Positions 8,040 to 16,854 of a stretch of DNA of 64,000 nt are shown here, one piece after another. The notes under the pieces were generated by a model that saw nothing but the letters and a program-made list of their open reading frames with translations, had not been told where the DNA came from and did not search any database. A program made the translations under genes and the position numbers. Origin of the DNA: VRUE01 sp963788975 (GTDB lineage: Bacteria; Actinomycetota; Thermoleophilia; Solirubrobacterales; 70-9); NCBI GenBank assembly GCA_963788975.1, contig CAWBIJ010000004.1, forward strand, positions 124,001-188,000, given 5' to 3'. Numbering within the stretch: the stretch's first letter is position 1; every line of letters starts with the position of its first letter.

Positions 8040-9318
8040 TTCTCGATCGACTCCTTCCCTTGGTGGGCGCTCGTGAGCGTCCACCCTCGACGAGGCGCAG
8101 TTTGCCAGCGCCGCCGGTCCCGCCGCGGGCGACATTGAGGATCAGCCCAACGGCGAACAGGGTCGTCAGCAGGCTGCTGTTGCCATATGAGACAAAGGGC
8201 AGCGGCACTCCCGTCAGCGGCGCCAACCCCATCACGGCAAAGAGGTTGATCGTCGCCTGCGCCAGCACCAGCGAGGTGAGGCCGGCGACGAGCAGCTTGC
8301 CGTAGCGATCCTTGGCACGCTGGGCGATGCGCAAGCCGGCGTAGCCGAAGAGCGAGAAGAGGCCGACGACTCCGACGATTCCGACCAGCCCCAGCTCCTC
8401 GCCAATGACTGCGGAGATCATGTCGGTATGCGCCTCGGGCAGGTAGAAGGCCTTCTGCACGCCATTGCCAATGCCGATGCCGAAGAGCCCGCCCGAGCCG
8501 AGCGCGATCTTCGCCTGGGCGGCTTGGAACCCCGCCCCGCTCGCGTCGGCGCCTGGATCTAGAAAGGCAGTCAGGCGAGCCATTCGGTAGGGCTCGATCA
8601 GCGTCATCAGCAGACCGAAGAAGGCGAGCACGAGGCCGACTAGGGCGAGGTCGCGGAGCCGCACGCCGGCGGCGACCAGCATGGCAGCGACGGCGAAGGC
8701 GACCACCATCGTCGTCCCCAGATCGGGCTCGGCGACGATCAGCATCGCAGCGAGGCCGGCCACCAGGAGGAAAGGCATTACGGCCTGCAGCGTCAGTTCC
8801 CGTTTCGTTTTGTTCGCCAGCAGGTCGGCGCCGTAAAGGATCAGCGCCACCTTGGCGAGCTCAGAGGGCTGGATCTGGAGGAAGCCGGAGCCGAGCCAAC
8901 GACTGGAGCCGTTGACGGCGGTGCCGGCAACGAGGACGGCAAAGAGGAGGAAGAAAGAGAGCGCCAGGATCGCCGGCGTGAGGCGGCGGACCAGGACCAG
9001 GCCGTGACGTGCGACCAGGTGCATTACGACGAGACCGACGAGCCCGAACATCAGGGTCCGCTTCAGGTAGAAGGCGCTGTCGGAGAGCCCGCCGTCGCTG
9101 AGGACCCGGGTCGTCGAGCTGGCGGAGAAGACCATCACCGCGCCGAAGGCGAGCAGGCAGAGCGTCGCCGTGAGCAGCATGTTGTACTCGGCCGGGAGCG
9201 CCGTGGCGCGGGCCCTGATTTTCTTGGTCGGGGATTTCCTCTTCACCGCCCCTTTCTTTTTCGCCGACGCTTTCCTCTTGACCGGGGCTTTCTTTTTCGG
9301 GGTTGCTTTTTTCCTCAC
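7942..9318 (-). CDS. ftsW: Lipid II polymerase/flippase-family FtsW (SEDS protein)
   Basis: SEDS glycosyltransferase working with FtsI at the septum; polytopic membrane protein. It has 458 residues, longer than usual because of both ends. The N-terminal ~38 residues are a Lys/Arg/Ala-rich basic tail (KKK and KRK clusters). About ten hydrophobic segments follow, with the SEDS motifs SSRWLGSGFLQIQPSELAK, AEPDLGTT, EAHTDMISAVIGEELGL and GVPLPFVSYGNSSLL. The C-terminal ~60 residues are Arg/Gly/Ser-rich and lie largely in the out-of-frame overlap with murG. Gene order murD-ftsW-murG supports FtsW rather than RodA. Confidence 0.95.
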   Translation of the reverse strand: MRKKATPKKKAPVKRKASAKKKGAVKRKSPTKKIRARATALPAEYNMLLTATLCLLAFGAVMVFSASSTTRVLSDGGLSDSAFYLKRTLMFGLVGLVVMHLVARHGLVLVRRLTPAILALSFFLLFAVLVAGTAVNGSSRWLGSGFLQIQPSELAKVALILYGADLLANKTKRELTLQAVMPFLLVAGLAAMLIVAEPDLGTTMVVAFAVAAMLVAAGVRLRDLALVGLVLAFFGLLMTLIEPYRMARLTAFLDPGADASGAGFQAAQAKIALGSGGLFGIGIGNGVQKAFYLPEAHTDMISAVIGEELGLVGIVGVVGLFSLFGYAGLRIAQRAKDRYGKLLVAGLTSLVLAQATINLFAVMGLAPLTGVPLPFVSYGNSSLLTTLFAVGLILNVARGGTGGAGKLRLVEGGRSRAPTKGRSRSRSGRARSPESGGGGGRNGRTRRAGHGGRRRASG

Positions 9319-10682
9319 GAGAGCTCTCCGACGATCTCGCGGAAGCGCTCTCCGCGCGCTTCGAAGTCCTCGAAAGCGTCGAAGCTGGCGCAGGCCGGGG
9401 AAAGCAGCACAACCTCGCCGGCTTCAGCGGCAACCGCCGCTCGCTTCACCGCCTCCTCGAGGTCGGCGCAGCGGTAGAGCGGCACACCCACCTCGACCGC
9501 CGGCGCCAGGGTCTCCGAGAGGCGCTCCGCCGAGGCGCCTGTCAAGTAGATCGCGCGGCAGCACTCGCGCGCCGGGTCGAGCAGCGGCTCGTAGCTCTCA
9601 CCCTTCTCGCTACCGCCGAGGATCACGTGGACGCCGCCCTCGAAGGCGCGGATGCCGACCGTGGCCGAGGCAACGTTGGTCGCCTTGGAGTCGTTGACGA
9701 AGCGCACGTCGCCGATCTCGGCGACCTGCTCGAGCCGGTGTGGCACGCCGGCGAAGCTGCGTAGCCCCGCCCGCACGGCATCGCGGTCGAGGCCCATCGC
9801 CAGCGCCGCCGCCGCAGCAGCCATCGCGTTGGCGACGTTGTGCTCGCCGAACAGCCCCAGCTCCTCGACCCGCAAGAACGGCTCGCCGTCGTAGAAGACC
9901 GTCCCCTCCGCCAGCGCGACCTCGCAGTCTGGGCCGACACCGTGGCAGAAGGCGATCCGGCGCGCGCAGCCACCCAGGTCGGTCCCGGCCAGCGCCGGGT
10001 CGTCGCCGCTGTAGACGGCGACGTCGTCGTTTCCCTGGTTGGCGAAGATCCGCAGCTTCGCCGCCAGGTAGGAGTTGAGGTCGGCGTGGCGGTCGAGATG
10101 GTCGGGGGCGAGGTTGAGGAAGACGGCGCACTCGGGAGCGAAGGCGACGCTGTCCTCGAGCTGGAAGCTGGACGTCTCGCAGACGACGGTGGCAGCAGGG
10201 TCGACCTCGCCCGCCAGCGAGGAGAGGGGCGTGCCGACGTTGCCGGCGACCGCGACCGGCTCCCCGGCCGTGCGGTAGAGGTGCCCGAGCAGCTCGACCG
10301 TCGTCGTCTTACCGTTGGTCCCGGTCACGGCGACGAAGCGGTTGGGGATCGTGCGCCAGGCCAACTCCAGCTCGCCGATGACGTCAACGCCACGCTCCAG
10401 CGCCGCCGCGATCACCGGCGCCTCCCGCGGTACGCCGGGGCTCTTGACCACGGTCCGGACGCCGTCGAGCAGCGCAAGGCCATCCTCATCCAGGACGACT
10501 TCGACACCGACCTCCCGAAGCCCTGCCGCCCCATCGGGATGCCCCGAATCGACCCCCGTGACCTCCTCTCCTCTATGCGCAAGGAGCCGGGCTACAGCCT
10601 GTCCAGAGCGAGCCAATCCCACGACCAGATAGGGACCCTCAGGCAGCTCCGGGCGAACCTTCCTGGGCGGCGGCGTATTCAT
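9315..10682 (-). CDS. murD: UDP-N-acetylmuramoyl-L-alanine--D-glutamate ligase
   Basis: ATP-dependent Mur ligase adding D-glutamate. It has 455 residues, the expected size. The N-terminal VVGLARSGQAVARLL Rossmann-like domain, ATP loop VTGTNGKTTTVEL, the HLDRHADLNSY segment, FVNDSKATN and VILGGSEKGESYEPL are characteristic, as is the C-terminal LLSPACASFDAFEDFEARG. Its end overlaps ftsW by 4 nt. A 70-nt spacer carrying a strong hairpin separates it from mraY upstream. Confidence 0.97.
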   Translation of the reverse strand: MNTPPPRKVRPELPEGPYLVVGLARSGQAVARLLAHRGEEVTGVDSGHPDGAAGLREVGVEVVLDEDGLALLDGVRTVVKSPGVPREAPVIAAALERGVDVIGELELAWRTIPNRFVAVTGTNGKTTTVELLGHLYRTAGEPVAVAGNVGTPLSSLAGEVDPAATVVCETSSFQLEDSVAFAPECAVFLNLAPDHLDRHADLNSYLAAKLRIFANQGNDDVAVYSGDDPALAGTDLGGCARRIAFCHGVGPDCEVALAEGTVFYDGEPFLRVEELGLFGEHNVANAMAAAAAALAMGLDRDAVRAGLRSFAGVPHRLEQVAEIGDVRFVNDSKATNVASATVGIRAFEGGVHVILGGSEKGESYEPLLDPARECCRAIYLTGASAERLSETLAPAVEVGVPLYRCADLEEAVKRAAVAAEAGEVVLLSPACASFDAFEDFEARGERFREIVGELS

Positions 10683-10718
10683 AGGGAATAGCTTCGCGCT
10701 CCCGCCAGTCGAACCTGT

Positions 10719-10759
10719 GCGGTAGCTCGCGGCGACAGGACCCGCCGCGCCGCTACCGC
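10719..10759 (-). repeat. Hairpin in the mraY-murD spacer, containing a repeated 18-base segment
   Basis: Arms of 16-17 nt (10719-10734 and 10743-10759, one bulge) flank the loop acaggacc, overlapping the mraY stop codon. The segment GCGACAGGACCCGCCGCG within it recurs in the ftsI-murE spacer at about 14665-14682. It may act as an attenuator or 3'-end stabiliser inside the dcw transcript. Confidence 0.55.
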
Positions 10760-11727
10760 CCGATCGACTGCTGGTACAGGGTGAAACCGATCCCCGAGCA
10801 GACCGCGGCGATGATCCAGAAGCGGAGCATGATCTTGGTCTCCGACCAGGCCATCATCTCGAAGTGGTGGTGCAGCGGCGCCATCAGCAGGACGCGGCGG
10901 CGGAAGGTGCGGAAGGAGAAGACCTGGATCGCGACCGAGAGCGCCTCGATCACGAAGATGCCGCCGATGATTACCAGCAGCACCTCGGTCTGGGTCATCA
11001 CGGCGAGGGCGCCGATCGCGCCGCCGAGCCCGAGCGAGCCGGTGTCGCCCATGAAGATCGAGGCCGGGAACGAGTTGAACCAGAGGAAGCCGACGCAGGC
11101 GCCGACCAGGCAGGCGGAGAGCAGGGCCAGGTCCTGCTGGCCCTGGGTGACGAACGAGATCGCCGTGTAGGCGAGGAAGACGATCGCGCAGGAGCCGGCG
11201 GCGAGGCCGTCGAGGCCGTCGGTGAGGTTGACGCCGTTCGAGGTCCCGCCGATCACCAGGAAGACGAGGACGAAGTAGAGGACCGGGCCGAGGTCGAGGC
11301 TGGCGTCGCCGATCCTGAACTCGAGGATCGGCTCGAGGCCGACCTCGTGCCGCGCCACCCACCAGAGGCCGAGAGCCAGGAAGACTTGGAAGAGCAGCTT
11401 CCAGCGAGCGGAGAGGCCGAGCGAGCGGCGCTTGACGATCTTGACGAAGTCGTCGGCGAAGCCGAGCGCCGCACAGCCCATCGCCACACCGAACACGGCC
11501 AGGCTCTGCGCGTCGCGGTCGGAGAGCACCAGGTAGGGCACGCAGATCGAGGCGAAGATGATCAGCCCGCCCATCGTCGGCGTGCCGGCCTTGGCGTGGT
11601 GCTCCTGCGGCCCGTCCTCGCGGATGTGCTGGCCGAACTCCTTCACCCGCAGGTACTCGATGAATTTGGGGCCGAGGAAGATGCAGATCAGCATCGCGGC
11701 CATGCCGGCGATCAGGACCTCACCCAT
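10753..11727 (-). CDS. mraY: Phospho-N-acetylmuramoyl-pentapeptide-transferase
   Basis: Polytopic enzyme that transfers phospho-MurNAc-pentapeptide to undecaprenyl phosphate, making lipid I. It has 324 residues with about ten membrane segments. Catalytic and Mg-binding motifs are visible: HHAKAGTPTMGG, LGFADDFVKI, NLTDGLDGLAAG, FMGDTGSLGLGG and the APLHHHFE loop. It overlaps the murF stop by 8 nt and is followed by a hairpin before murD. Order murF-mraY-murD is the classical dcw arrangement. Confidence 0.97.
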   Translation of the reverse strand: MGEVLIAGMAAMLICIFLGPKFIEYLRVKEFGQHIREDGPQEHHAKAGTPTMGGLIIFASICVPYLVLSDRDAQSLAVFGVAMGCAALGFADDFVKIVKRRSLGLSARWKLLFQVFLALGLWWVARHEVGLEPILEFRIGDASLDLGPVLYFVLVFLVIGGTSNGVNLTDGLDGLAAGSCAIVFLAYTAISFVTQGQQDLALLSACLVGACVGFLWFNSFPASIFMGDTGSLGLGGAIGALAVMTQTEVLLVIIGGIFVIEALSVAIQVFSFRTFRRRVLLMAPLHHHFEMMAWSETKIMLRFWIIAAVCSGIGFTLYQQSIGR

Positions 11728-13123
11728 CGGGCGAGCCCTCCAGGAGCTCAGGGAGCGTCTCCGCCACCGCCTCCAGTCCCGCTGAGCGCGACCCCTTGAC
11801 CAGGATCGCGTCGCCCGCCCCGAGCTGGGCCGCGAGCAGCTCGGCGGCCTCCACCGGCGACCCGACCAGCTCGTCCGGGTAGTACTCGCGTGCCGGCTCG
11901 CCGACCCCGATCACCAGGTCGACGCCGTGCAGGCGCGCGTGCTCGCCGACCTCGCGGTGGTAGCGGGGCGCATCCGGCCCAAGCTCGGCCATCTCGCCGA
12001 GGACGGCGATCCGGCGCCCTCCCTCGAACGAAGCGAGGTGGTCGAGCGCCGCGCGCATCGAGACCGGGTTGGCGTTGTAGCAGTCGTTGACCAGGACGAT
12101 CCCCTCGCCCAGCTCGAGGCGCTCGCCCCGGAAGCGGGAGAAGCCAATGTTCGCAGCGCGATCGGCCATCTCGGCCAGCGGCGCCCCCAGGGCAACGCCG
12201 ACTGCGACCGCGGCCAGGGCGTTGACGAGGTTGTGCGCCTCGGCGAAGGGAAAGTGGAAGGCCTGACTGCCCGAGGGAGCGCGCACCAGGGCCTCGGTGA
12301 CCCCTTTCTCGATCCGCTGCTCGAGCGCCTCGACGTCGCCCCCAGGTCCGAAGCGGATCAGCCGGGGCGCATCGTCCAGGTGGGGCGCCAGCGCTCCCGC
12401 CTCGGCTGGGACGATCGCCGCGCCCCCCTCTGGCAGCGCCGCCAGCAGCTCGGCCTTAGCGGCGGCGATCGCCTCGATCGAGCCCAGCAGCTCGACGTGG
12501 ACCGGCCCGACGTTGGTGACGACGCCGACCTCGGGCTCCGCGATCGCGGCCAGCTCGGCGATCTGGCCGGCGCCGCGCATCGCCATCTCCAGCACCAGCA
12601 CGTCGGTGCCCTCGGGCGCTTCCAGGATGGTCAGAGGCAACCCGATCTCGGTGTTGAGGTTCTCGCGGTTGGCGTGGACCCGGCCCGGCAGCAGCGCCCG
12701 CGCGATGTCCTTGACCGAGGTCTTGCCGACCGAGCCGGTCACCCCGACCACCCGGGCGCCGAGCGCCCGCCGCCAGGCACGGGCGAGCGCCTGCAGGGCC
12801 GCAAGGGGATCGTCGACGACGAAGACCCAACCGCTCTCGCTCTCGCGTTCGCTGTTTGTCGTGCTCTCCCGGACAAACAGCGAACGCGCCGACGAGTCGA
12901 CGACCACGCCCCAGGCGCCGGCCTTGACTGCCTCGGGCGCGAAGCGGCCGCCTTCGGCGTTCTCACCGCTCAGGCCGAAGAAGAGATCGCCCTCGCCGGC
13001 CTCGCGGGAATCGATCGTCGCCCGTCGCGGCGATCCCTCGCCGCCCTCGGCGAGGACCTCGGCGTCGATGGCGGCGGCGATCTCGGCGGGTGCCAGCCTC
13101 ATCGGGCGCCGCCCAGCTTGCAC
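11720..13123 (-). CDS. murF: UDP-N-acetylmuramoyl-tripeptide--D-alanyl-D-alanine ligase
   Basis: Last cytoplasmic Mur ligase, adding D-Ala-D-Ala to the tripeptide precursor. It has 467 residues. The ATP loop VTGSVGKTSVKDIA, LEMAMRGAGQI, VTNVGPVHVELLGS, LVNDCYNANPVSM and LVKGSRSAGLE are all present. Between VVVDSSA and VFVVDDPLAALQ lies a ~20-residue Ser/Glu/Arg-rich stretch (SLFVRESTTNSERESESG) that is unlike the rest. It is encoded by a 17-bp perfect palindrome (see separate entry), as if a palindromic element had inserted in frame in the N-terminal domain. Overlaps murE by 25 nt. Confidence 0.95.
   Translation of the reverse strand: MQAGRRPMRLAPAEIAAAIDAEVLAEGGEGSPRRATIDSREAGEGDLFFGLSGENAEGGRFAPEAVKAGAWGVVVDSSARSLFVRESTTNSERESESGWVFVVDDPLAALQALARAWRRALGARVVGVTGSVGKTSVKDIARALLPGRVHANRENLNTEIGLPLTILEAPEGTDVLVLEMAMRGAGQIAELAAIAEPEVGVVTNVGPVHVELLGSIEAIAAAKAELLAALPEGGAAIVPAEAGALAPHLDDAPRLIRFGPGGDVEALEQRIEKGVTEALVRAPSGSQAFHFPFAEAHNLVNALAAVAVGVALGAPLAEMADRAANIGFSRFRGERLELGEGIVLVNDCYNANPVSMRAALDHLASFEGGRRIAVLGEMAELGPDAPRYHREVGEHARLHGVDLVIGVGEPAREYYPDELVGSPVEAAELLAAQLGAGDAILVKGSRSAGLEAVAETLPELLEGSPDG
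12844..12888. repeat. Perfect 17-bp inverted repeat inside murF
   Basis: Arms 12844-12860 and 12872-12888 are perfectly complementary with an 11-nt loop. The local sequence is richer in A and T than the surrounding gene. It encodes the atypical MurF segment between the substrate-binding and ATP-binding domains, and the reading frame is preserved. Confidence 0.7.
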
Positions 13124-14550
13124 AGTTCCTCGCGCGCCACCTCGCGGTCGTCGAAGGGGATCTTGCGACCGCCCTCGAACTCCTGGCCCTGCTCGTGTCC
13201 CTTGCCGGCGATCACGACAGTGTCGCCAGGCCGAGCGCTGCGAAGCGCCAGGGCGATCGCCGCCCGGCGGTCGGGCTCGACCTCCCGCTCCACGCCCTCG
13301 CCGATCCCGGCGACGACTTCGGCGACGATCGCGTCAGGATCCTCGGAGCGCGGATTGTCTGAGGTGACGACCGCCAAGTCGGAGTGCTCGGCGGCGGCCC
13401 GCCCCATCTTCGGCCGCTTGTCGCGGTCGCGGTCGCCGCCGGCGCCGAAGACGGCGATCAACCGTCCTGCGGTGAGTCGCCGCGCCGCCCGCAGCACGTT
13501 CTCCAGCGAGTCCGGGGTATGGGCGTAGTCGACGACGACGGCGAAATCCTGACCCTCGTCAACGGGCTCGAAGCGCCCAGGCGGAGGCGGCGCCTGTGCC
13601 AGCGCTGCCGCCGCGACGCCCGGCTCCACTCCAAGCGCCATGGCCACGGCCAGCGCTCCCAGCGCGTTGGCGACGTTGAAGTGGCCGGGGAGGGCGGTTC
13701 GGACCTCCGTCTCGCCCGCAGGCGTGCGCACGGCGAAGCGCGAGCCGTGCGCGTCGTAGGAAACCGTGTGCGCGACGTAGTCGGCATCCGCGCCCTCCGC
13801 AGAGAAGGTCACGCACTCGAGCTCGCCGGCTAGGCGGCGGCCGTAGGGGTCGTCGACGTTGACGATTGCCGTTCCCGGCCCTATCTCGAACAGGCGCCGC
13901 TTGGAGCGGAAGTAGTCCTCCATGTCGCCGTGGAAGTCGAGGTGGTCCTGCGTCAGGTTCGTGAACAAGGCCACGTCGAAATGGATCGCGTCGCAGCGGT
14001 GGAGCTCCAGCGCATGCGAGGAGACCTCCATCACGCATGCCTCGTCCCCGCCATCGCGCATGCGCCGGAAGGTCGCCTGCAGGTCGATCGCCTCGGGAGT
14101 GGTCCGCTCGACCTCCTCCTCGCTTCCGCCGACCACCTGCTTCACCGTCCCCAGCAGCCCGCACCGCACCCCGGCCGCCTCGAGGATCTCCCGCACCAGG
14201 AAGGCGGTGGTGGTCTTGCCATTGGTCCCGGTGATCCCGACGATCTTCAGCTCCGCCGTCGGGTCGCCCCAGAACCGCGCCGCCAGGGGCGCCATCGCAG
14301 CTCGCGCGTCGGGCACGACCACCTGCGGCACGCCGACCTCCAGCTCGCGCTCGACCACGAGCCCCGTCGCGCCCGCCTCGATGACCGCGGCGGCGAACTC
14401 GTGACCGTCCACCTTCTCGCCCGGCACGCAGAAGAAGAGCGTCCCCGTCTCGACCTTGTGGCTGTCGTAGGCGAGCGAGGCGATCTCAATGTCGGCGCTC
14501 CCGATCACCCGGGCGCTGTCGAGCTCTCTGACCAGCTCCGCGAGCCTCAC
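13099..14550 (-). CDS. murE: UDP-N-acetylmuramyl-tripeptide synthetase MurE
   Basis: ATP-dependent Mur ligase that adds the third residue (meso-DAP or L-Lys) to UDP-MurNAc-L-Ala-D-Glu. It has 483 residues. The ATP loop ITGTNGKTTTAFL, EVSSHALELHRCD, NLTQDHLDFHGDMEDYF, VVVDYAHTPDSLENVL and VTSDNPRSEDPDAI are clear. The motif SDNPR is the DAP-type DNPR signature, so meso-diaminopimelate is the likely third residue. It overlaps murF and is separated from ftsI by a 141-nt spacer with a large hairpin. Confidence 0.96.
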   Translation of the reverse strand: MRLAELVRELDSARVIGSADIEIASLAYDSHKVETGTLFFCVPGEKVDGHEFAAAVIEAGATGLVVERELEVGVPQVVVPDARAAMAPLAARFWGDPTAELKIVGITGTNGKTTTAFLVREILEAAGVRCGLLGTVKQVVGGSEEEVERTTPEAIDLQATFRRMRDGGDEACVMEVSSHALELHRCDAIHFDVALFTNLTQDHLDFHGDMEDYFRSKRRLFEIGPGTAIVNVDDPYGRRLAGELECVTFSAEGADADYVAHTVSYDAHGSRFAVRTPAGETEVRTALPGHFNVANALGALAVAMALGVEPGVAAAALAQAPPPPGRFEPVDEGQDFAVVVDYAHTPDSLENVLRAARRLTAGRLIAVFGAGGDRDRDKRPKMGRAAAEHSDLAVVTSDNPRSEDPDAIVAEVVAGIGEGVEREVEPDRRAAIALALRSARPGDTVVIAGKGHEQGQEFEGGRKIPFDDREVAREELCKLGGAR

Positions 14551-14588
14551 CGTGATGCCGATTCTAGGCGTGCCACAGGGCGCTTCCT

Positions 14589-14682
14589 CGCGGCGGGTGA
14601 CGCTGTAGGGGGGACCACCCCCTGAGGAAGCTTTAGCTACCGGAAGGGGTGGTGGGTCCCTACAGCGACAGGACCCGCCGCG
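14589..14682 (-). repeat. Large imperfect hairpin in the ftsI-murE spacer
   Basis: Outer arms CGCGGCGGGT/ACCCGCCGCG (14589-14598 and 14673-14682) enclose inner complementary blocks (CGCTGTAGGG/CCCTACAGCG, then CCACCCC/GGGGTGG). The loop contains ctttagctaccgg. The 3' arm carries the same 18 bases found in the mraY-murD hairpin. It lies inside the dcw operon, so attenuation, processing or mRNA stabilisation is more likely than full termination. Confidence 0.6.
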
Positions 14683-14691
14683 TTGGAATCC

Positions 14692-16344
14692 TCATTCCTG
14701 CGGCACCCCGAGATACGGCAAGGCGAAGGCCGCGATGCTGCCGAAGGCGGGAGCGGCGACCGAGCCACCGTAGATTTCCCCTTGCGGCTGGTCGACGATC
14801 ACTGCGACCAGCAGGCGCGGGTCCTGCGCGGGGGCGAAGCCGATGAAGGAGGCGACGTACTTGGTCTCCGAGTATGTGCCGTTTTCCGCAACCTCGGCGG
14901 TTCCGGTCTTGCCGGCGAGCGTGTAGCCGGGGACGCTGACCTCGGAGGCGGTGCCGCCGGGGGCGAGCACGCCCTCGAGCATCGTCCGCACCTCGGCGGC
15001 GACATCCGCGCCGATCACCCGGCGTCCCTCCGGCTCGGGCATCTCCTCGTCGCCGACCCGCTTGATCAGGCGCGGCTGGCGCAGGATGCCGTCGTTGGCG
15101 ATCGCCGCGTAACCGGCCATCATCTGCATCGGCGTCACCGAGAGGCCCTGGCCGAGCGGCAGGTTGCCCATCGTCGAGCCGGAGTACTCCTCGAGCGCCG
15201 GCACGAGTCCCTGCTCCTCGGCGGGGAACTCGACCCCACTTGGACGCCCGAAGCCGAAGCGGGAGATCCAGCGGCTGAAGCGCTCGCTGCCGAGCCCCAG
15301 GCCGATCGTCACCGCGCCCACGTTCGAGGAGTGAGCGAGGATTTCGGAGACCGACATCGTCGCCGTCCCGCGCGGGTGCGACTCCTCGATCACGCGGTCG
15401 GCGACCTGGATCGTCGGCGCCAAGGTAAATGCCGACCCCGGCGTCACCTCTTTCTCCTCAAGGGCCGCGGCCACGGTGAAGGCCTTGAAGGTCGAGCCCG
15501 GCTCGTAGGTGAAGCCGGTCGCCCTGTTCAGCAGGTCCTCCGCGCTGGCGCTGGAGAGATCGGTGGGATCGACCGGGGGCCAGTTCGCCATCGCCAGCAC
15601 GTCCGAGGTGCGGGGGTCCATCGCGATCGCGGTGGCGCCCTTGGGCGCGTAGGTTTCCCCCACTTCCGCCAGCACCTGCTCCGCCTTCGCCTCGATCGCG
15701 GGGTCGAGGGTCAGCTGGATGTCCTCGCCATCCTCGCCGGCCGTCACCGTCTCTACCCGGATCGGCTCGCCCTTGGCATCTTTGACGACCCGGCGCTCGC
15801 CGTCGGTCCCGCCGAGGATCTCGTCCTCCCCCTCCTCGAGGCCGGTTAGCCCTTCGTTTTCGGTGCCGACGGCGCCGATTACCTGCGCCGCCAGCTCGCC
15901 CTGCGGGTAGGTGCGGCGGCTGTCGGGGTCCTGGCCGATCCCCTGCAGCTCGAGACGTTCGATCCGCGCCGCGGTCGGCATCGCGACCTTGCGGGCGAGC
16001 ACCTCGTAGCCCGATTCGGAGGTCAAGGTGCGCAGCAGCTCGTTGGGATCGAGGTTGAGAATCGGCGCCAGCTTCTCCGCGGTCGGCACCGGTTTCTCGA
16101 CTTCGAAAGGCACAGCGAAGACCGTGGCCGCATCCTCGGAGGCCGCCAGCTCGTTGCCGTGGCGGTCGAAGACGCTGCCTCGCAGGCTCGGGACCGGGAC
16201 CGTTTCGGTCTGTTGGAAGGAGGCCTCAGAGGCGAGCTGAGCGCCCTGCACCCCCTGCAGCCAGAAGGCGCGGACGATGACGATCAGAAAGCAGAGGAGG
16301 AAGCCGGCGAAGAGGAGGCCGATCCTGCGCTCGATCACCCTCAT
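14692..16344 (-). CDS. ftsI: Septal class B penicillin-binding protein (transpeptidase)
   Basis: Transpeptidase that cross-links septal peptidoglycan with FtsW. It has 550 residues. One N-terminal membrane anchor (about residues 8-27) is followed by the PBP dimer domain with RGSVFDRHGNELA, then the transpeptidase domain. The catalytic motifs are SxxK in GSTFKAF, SxN in AHSSNVGA and KTG in AGKTGTAEV. It lies 12 nt after ftsL. No PASTA domain is present at the C-terminus, which ends soon after the catalytic fold. Confidence 0.96.
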   Translation of the reverse strand: MRVIERRIGLLFAGFLLCFLIVIVRAFWLQGVQGAQLASEASFQQTETVPVPSLRGSVFDRHGNELAASEDAATVFAVPFEVEKPVPTAEKLAPILNLDPNELLRTLTSESGYEVLARKVAMPTAARIERLELQGIGQDPDSRRTYPQGELAAQVIGAVGTENEGLTGLEEGEDEILGGTDGERRVVKDAKGEPIRVETVTAGEDGEDIQLTLDPAIEAKAEQVLAEVGETYAPKGATAIAMDPRTSDVLAMANWPPVDPTDLSSASAEDLLNRATGFTYEPGSTFKAFTVAAALEEKEVTPGSAFTLAPTIQVADRVIEESHPRGTATMSVSEILAHSSNVGAVTIGLGLGSERFSRWISRFGFGRPSGVEFPAEEQGLVPALEEYSGSTMGNLPLGQGLSVTPMQMMAGYAAIANDGILRQPRLIKRVGDEEMPEPEGRRVIGADVAAEVRTMLEGVLAPGGTASEVSVPGYTLAGKTGTAEVAENGTYSETKYVASFIGFAPAQDPRLLVAVIVDQPQGEIYGGSVAAPAFGSIAAFALPYLGVPQE

Positions 16345-16356
16345 CGCGTTCGGTCC

Positions 16357-16854
16357 TCAGTAGGCGCTGCCGGCGGCGGCGAGGCGTTTTGCCGCGATCG
16401 CGACGTCGCCCGGGCTGGAGTGGATGGCATCGACCCCGTCGCCGGTCGGGACGACCAGCCCCAGCGCCGCGGCGTCGTGGCGGACGCGAGCTGAGCCCGA
16501 GCGCTGCGCGTCACGGCTGCGCAGGATCGAGTTCTCCTGGTCGAGGGCCTGGATGTTCTGGTCGATCTGGCCGGCGGTGGCGGCGAAGCTGAGGGTGAGG
16601 ACGTTGAGGGCGACGATCCCTGCCAGCAGCACGCCCAGCAGGCCGATCCAGGCCCGCCCGTGGGTGAGGCGGACCATCAGACTTGTGTCAGGCAGGCCGC
16701 GGACGGCGTGCGCGGCGCCGGTGGCGATCGGGATCAGCTGGGCGCCGGCGGAGCGTTTCGTTTTTGGGCGGGAGCGTTGGGGCGTACGCGCCGGAGCCCT
16801 GCGCCGTGCCGGAGCCGGAGCCGCGGCAGCCCTGCGTACGGTTGCAGCCTCCAT
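16357..16854 (-). CDS. ftsL: FtsL-like division protein
   Basis: Small bitopic protein in the ftsL position between rsmH and ftsI. It has 165 residues: an Ala/Arg/Pro-rich basic cytoplasmic tail (1-66), one transmembrane helix (about 69-90) and a short coiled coil (QIDQNIQALDQENSILRSRD) typical of FtsL/DivIC proteins. The ATG at 16854 shares one base with the rsmH TGA stop (TGATG), so translation is coupled. A longer frame to 17013 is open but lies inside rsmH. Sequence conservation in this family is low, so the name rests on topology and context. Confidence 0.85.
   Translation of the reverse strand: MEAATVRRAAAAPAPARRRAPARTPQRSRPKTKRSAGAQLIPIATGAAHAVRGLPDTSLMVRLTHGRAWIGLLGVLLAGIVALNVLTLSFAATAGQIDQNIQALDQENSILRSRDAQRSGSARVRHDAAALGLVVPTGDGVDAIHSSPGDVAIAAKRLAAAGSAY

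Noticed and set aside
8040..8135. Longer N-terminus for murG
   Set aside because: The extra residues overlap ftsW out of frame; GTG 8039 with a Shine-Dalgarno gives the normal MurG length.
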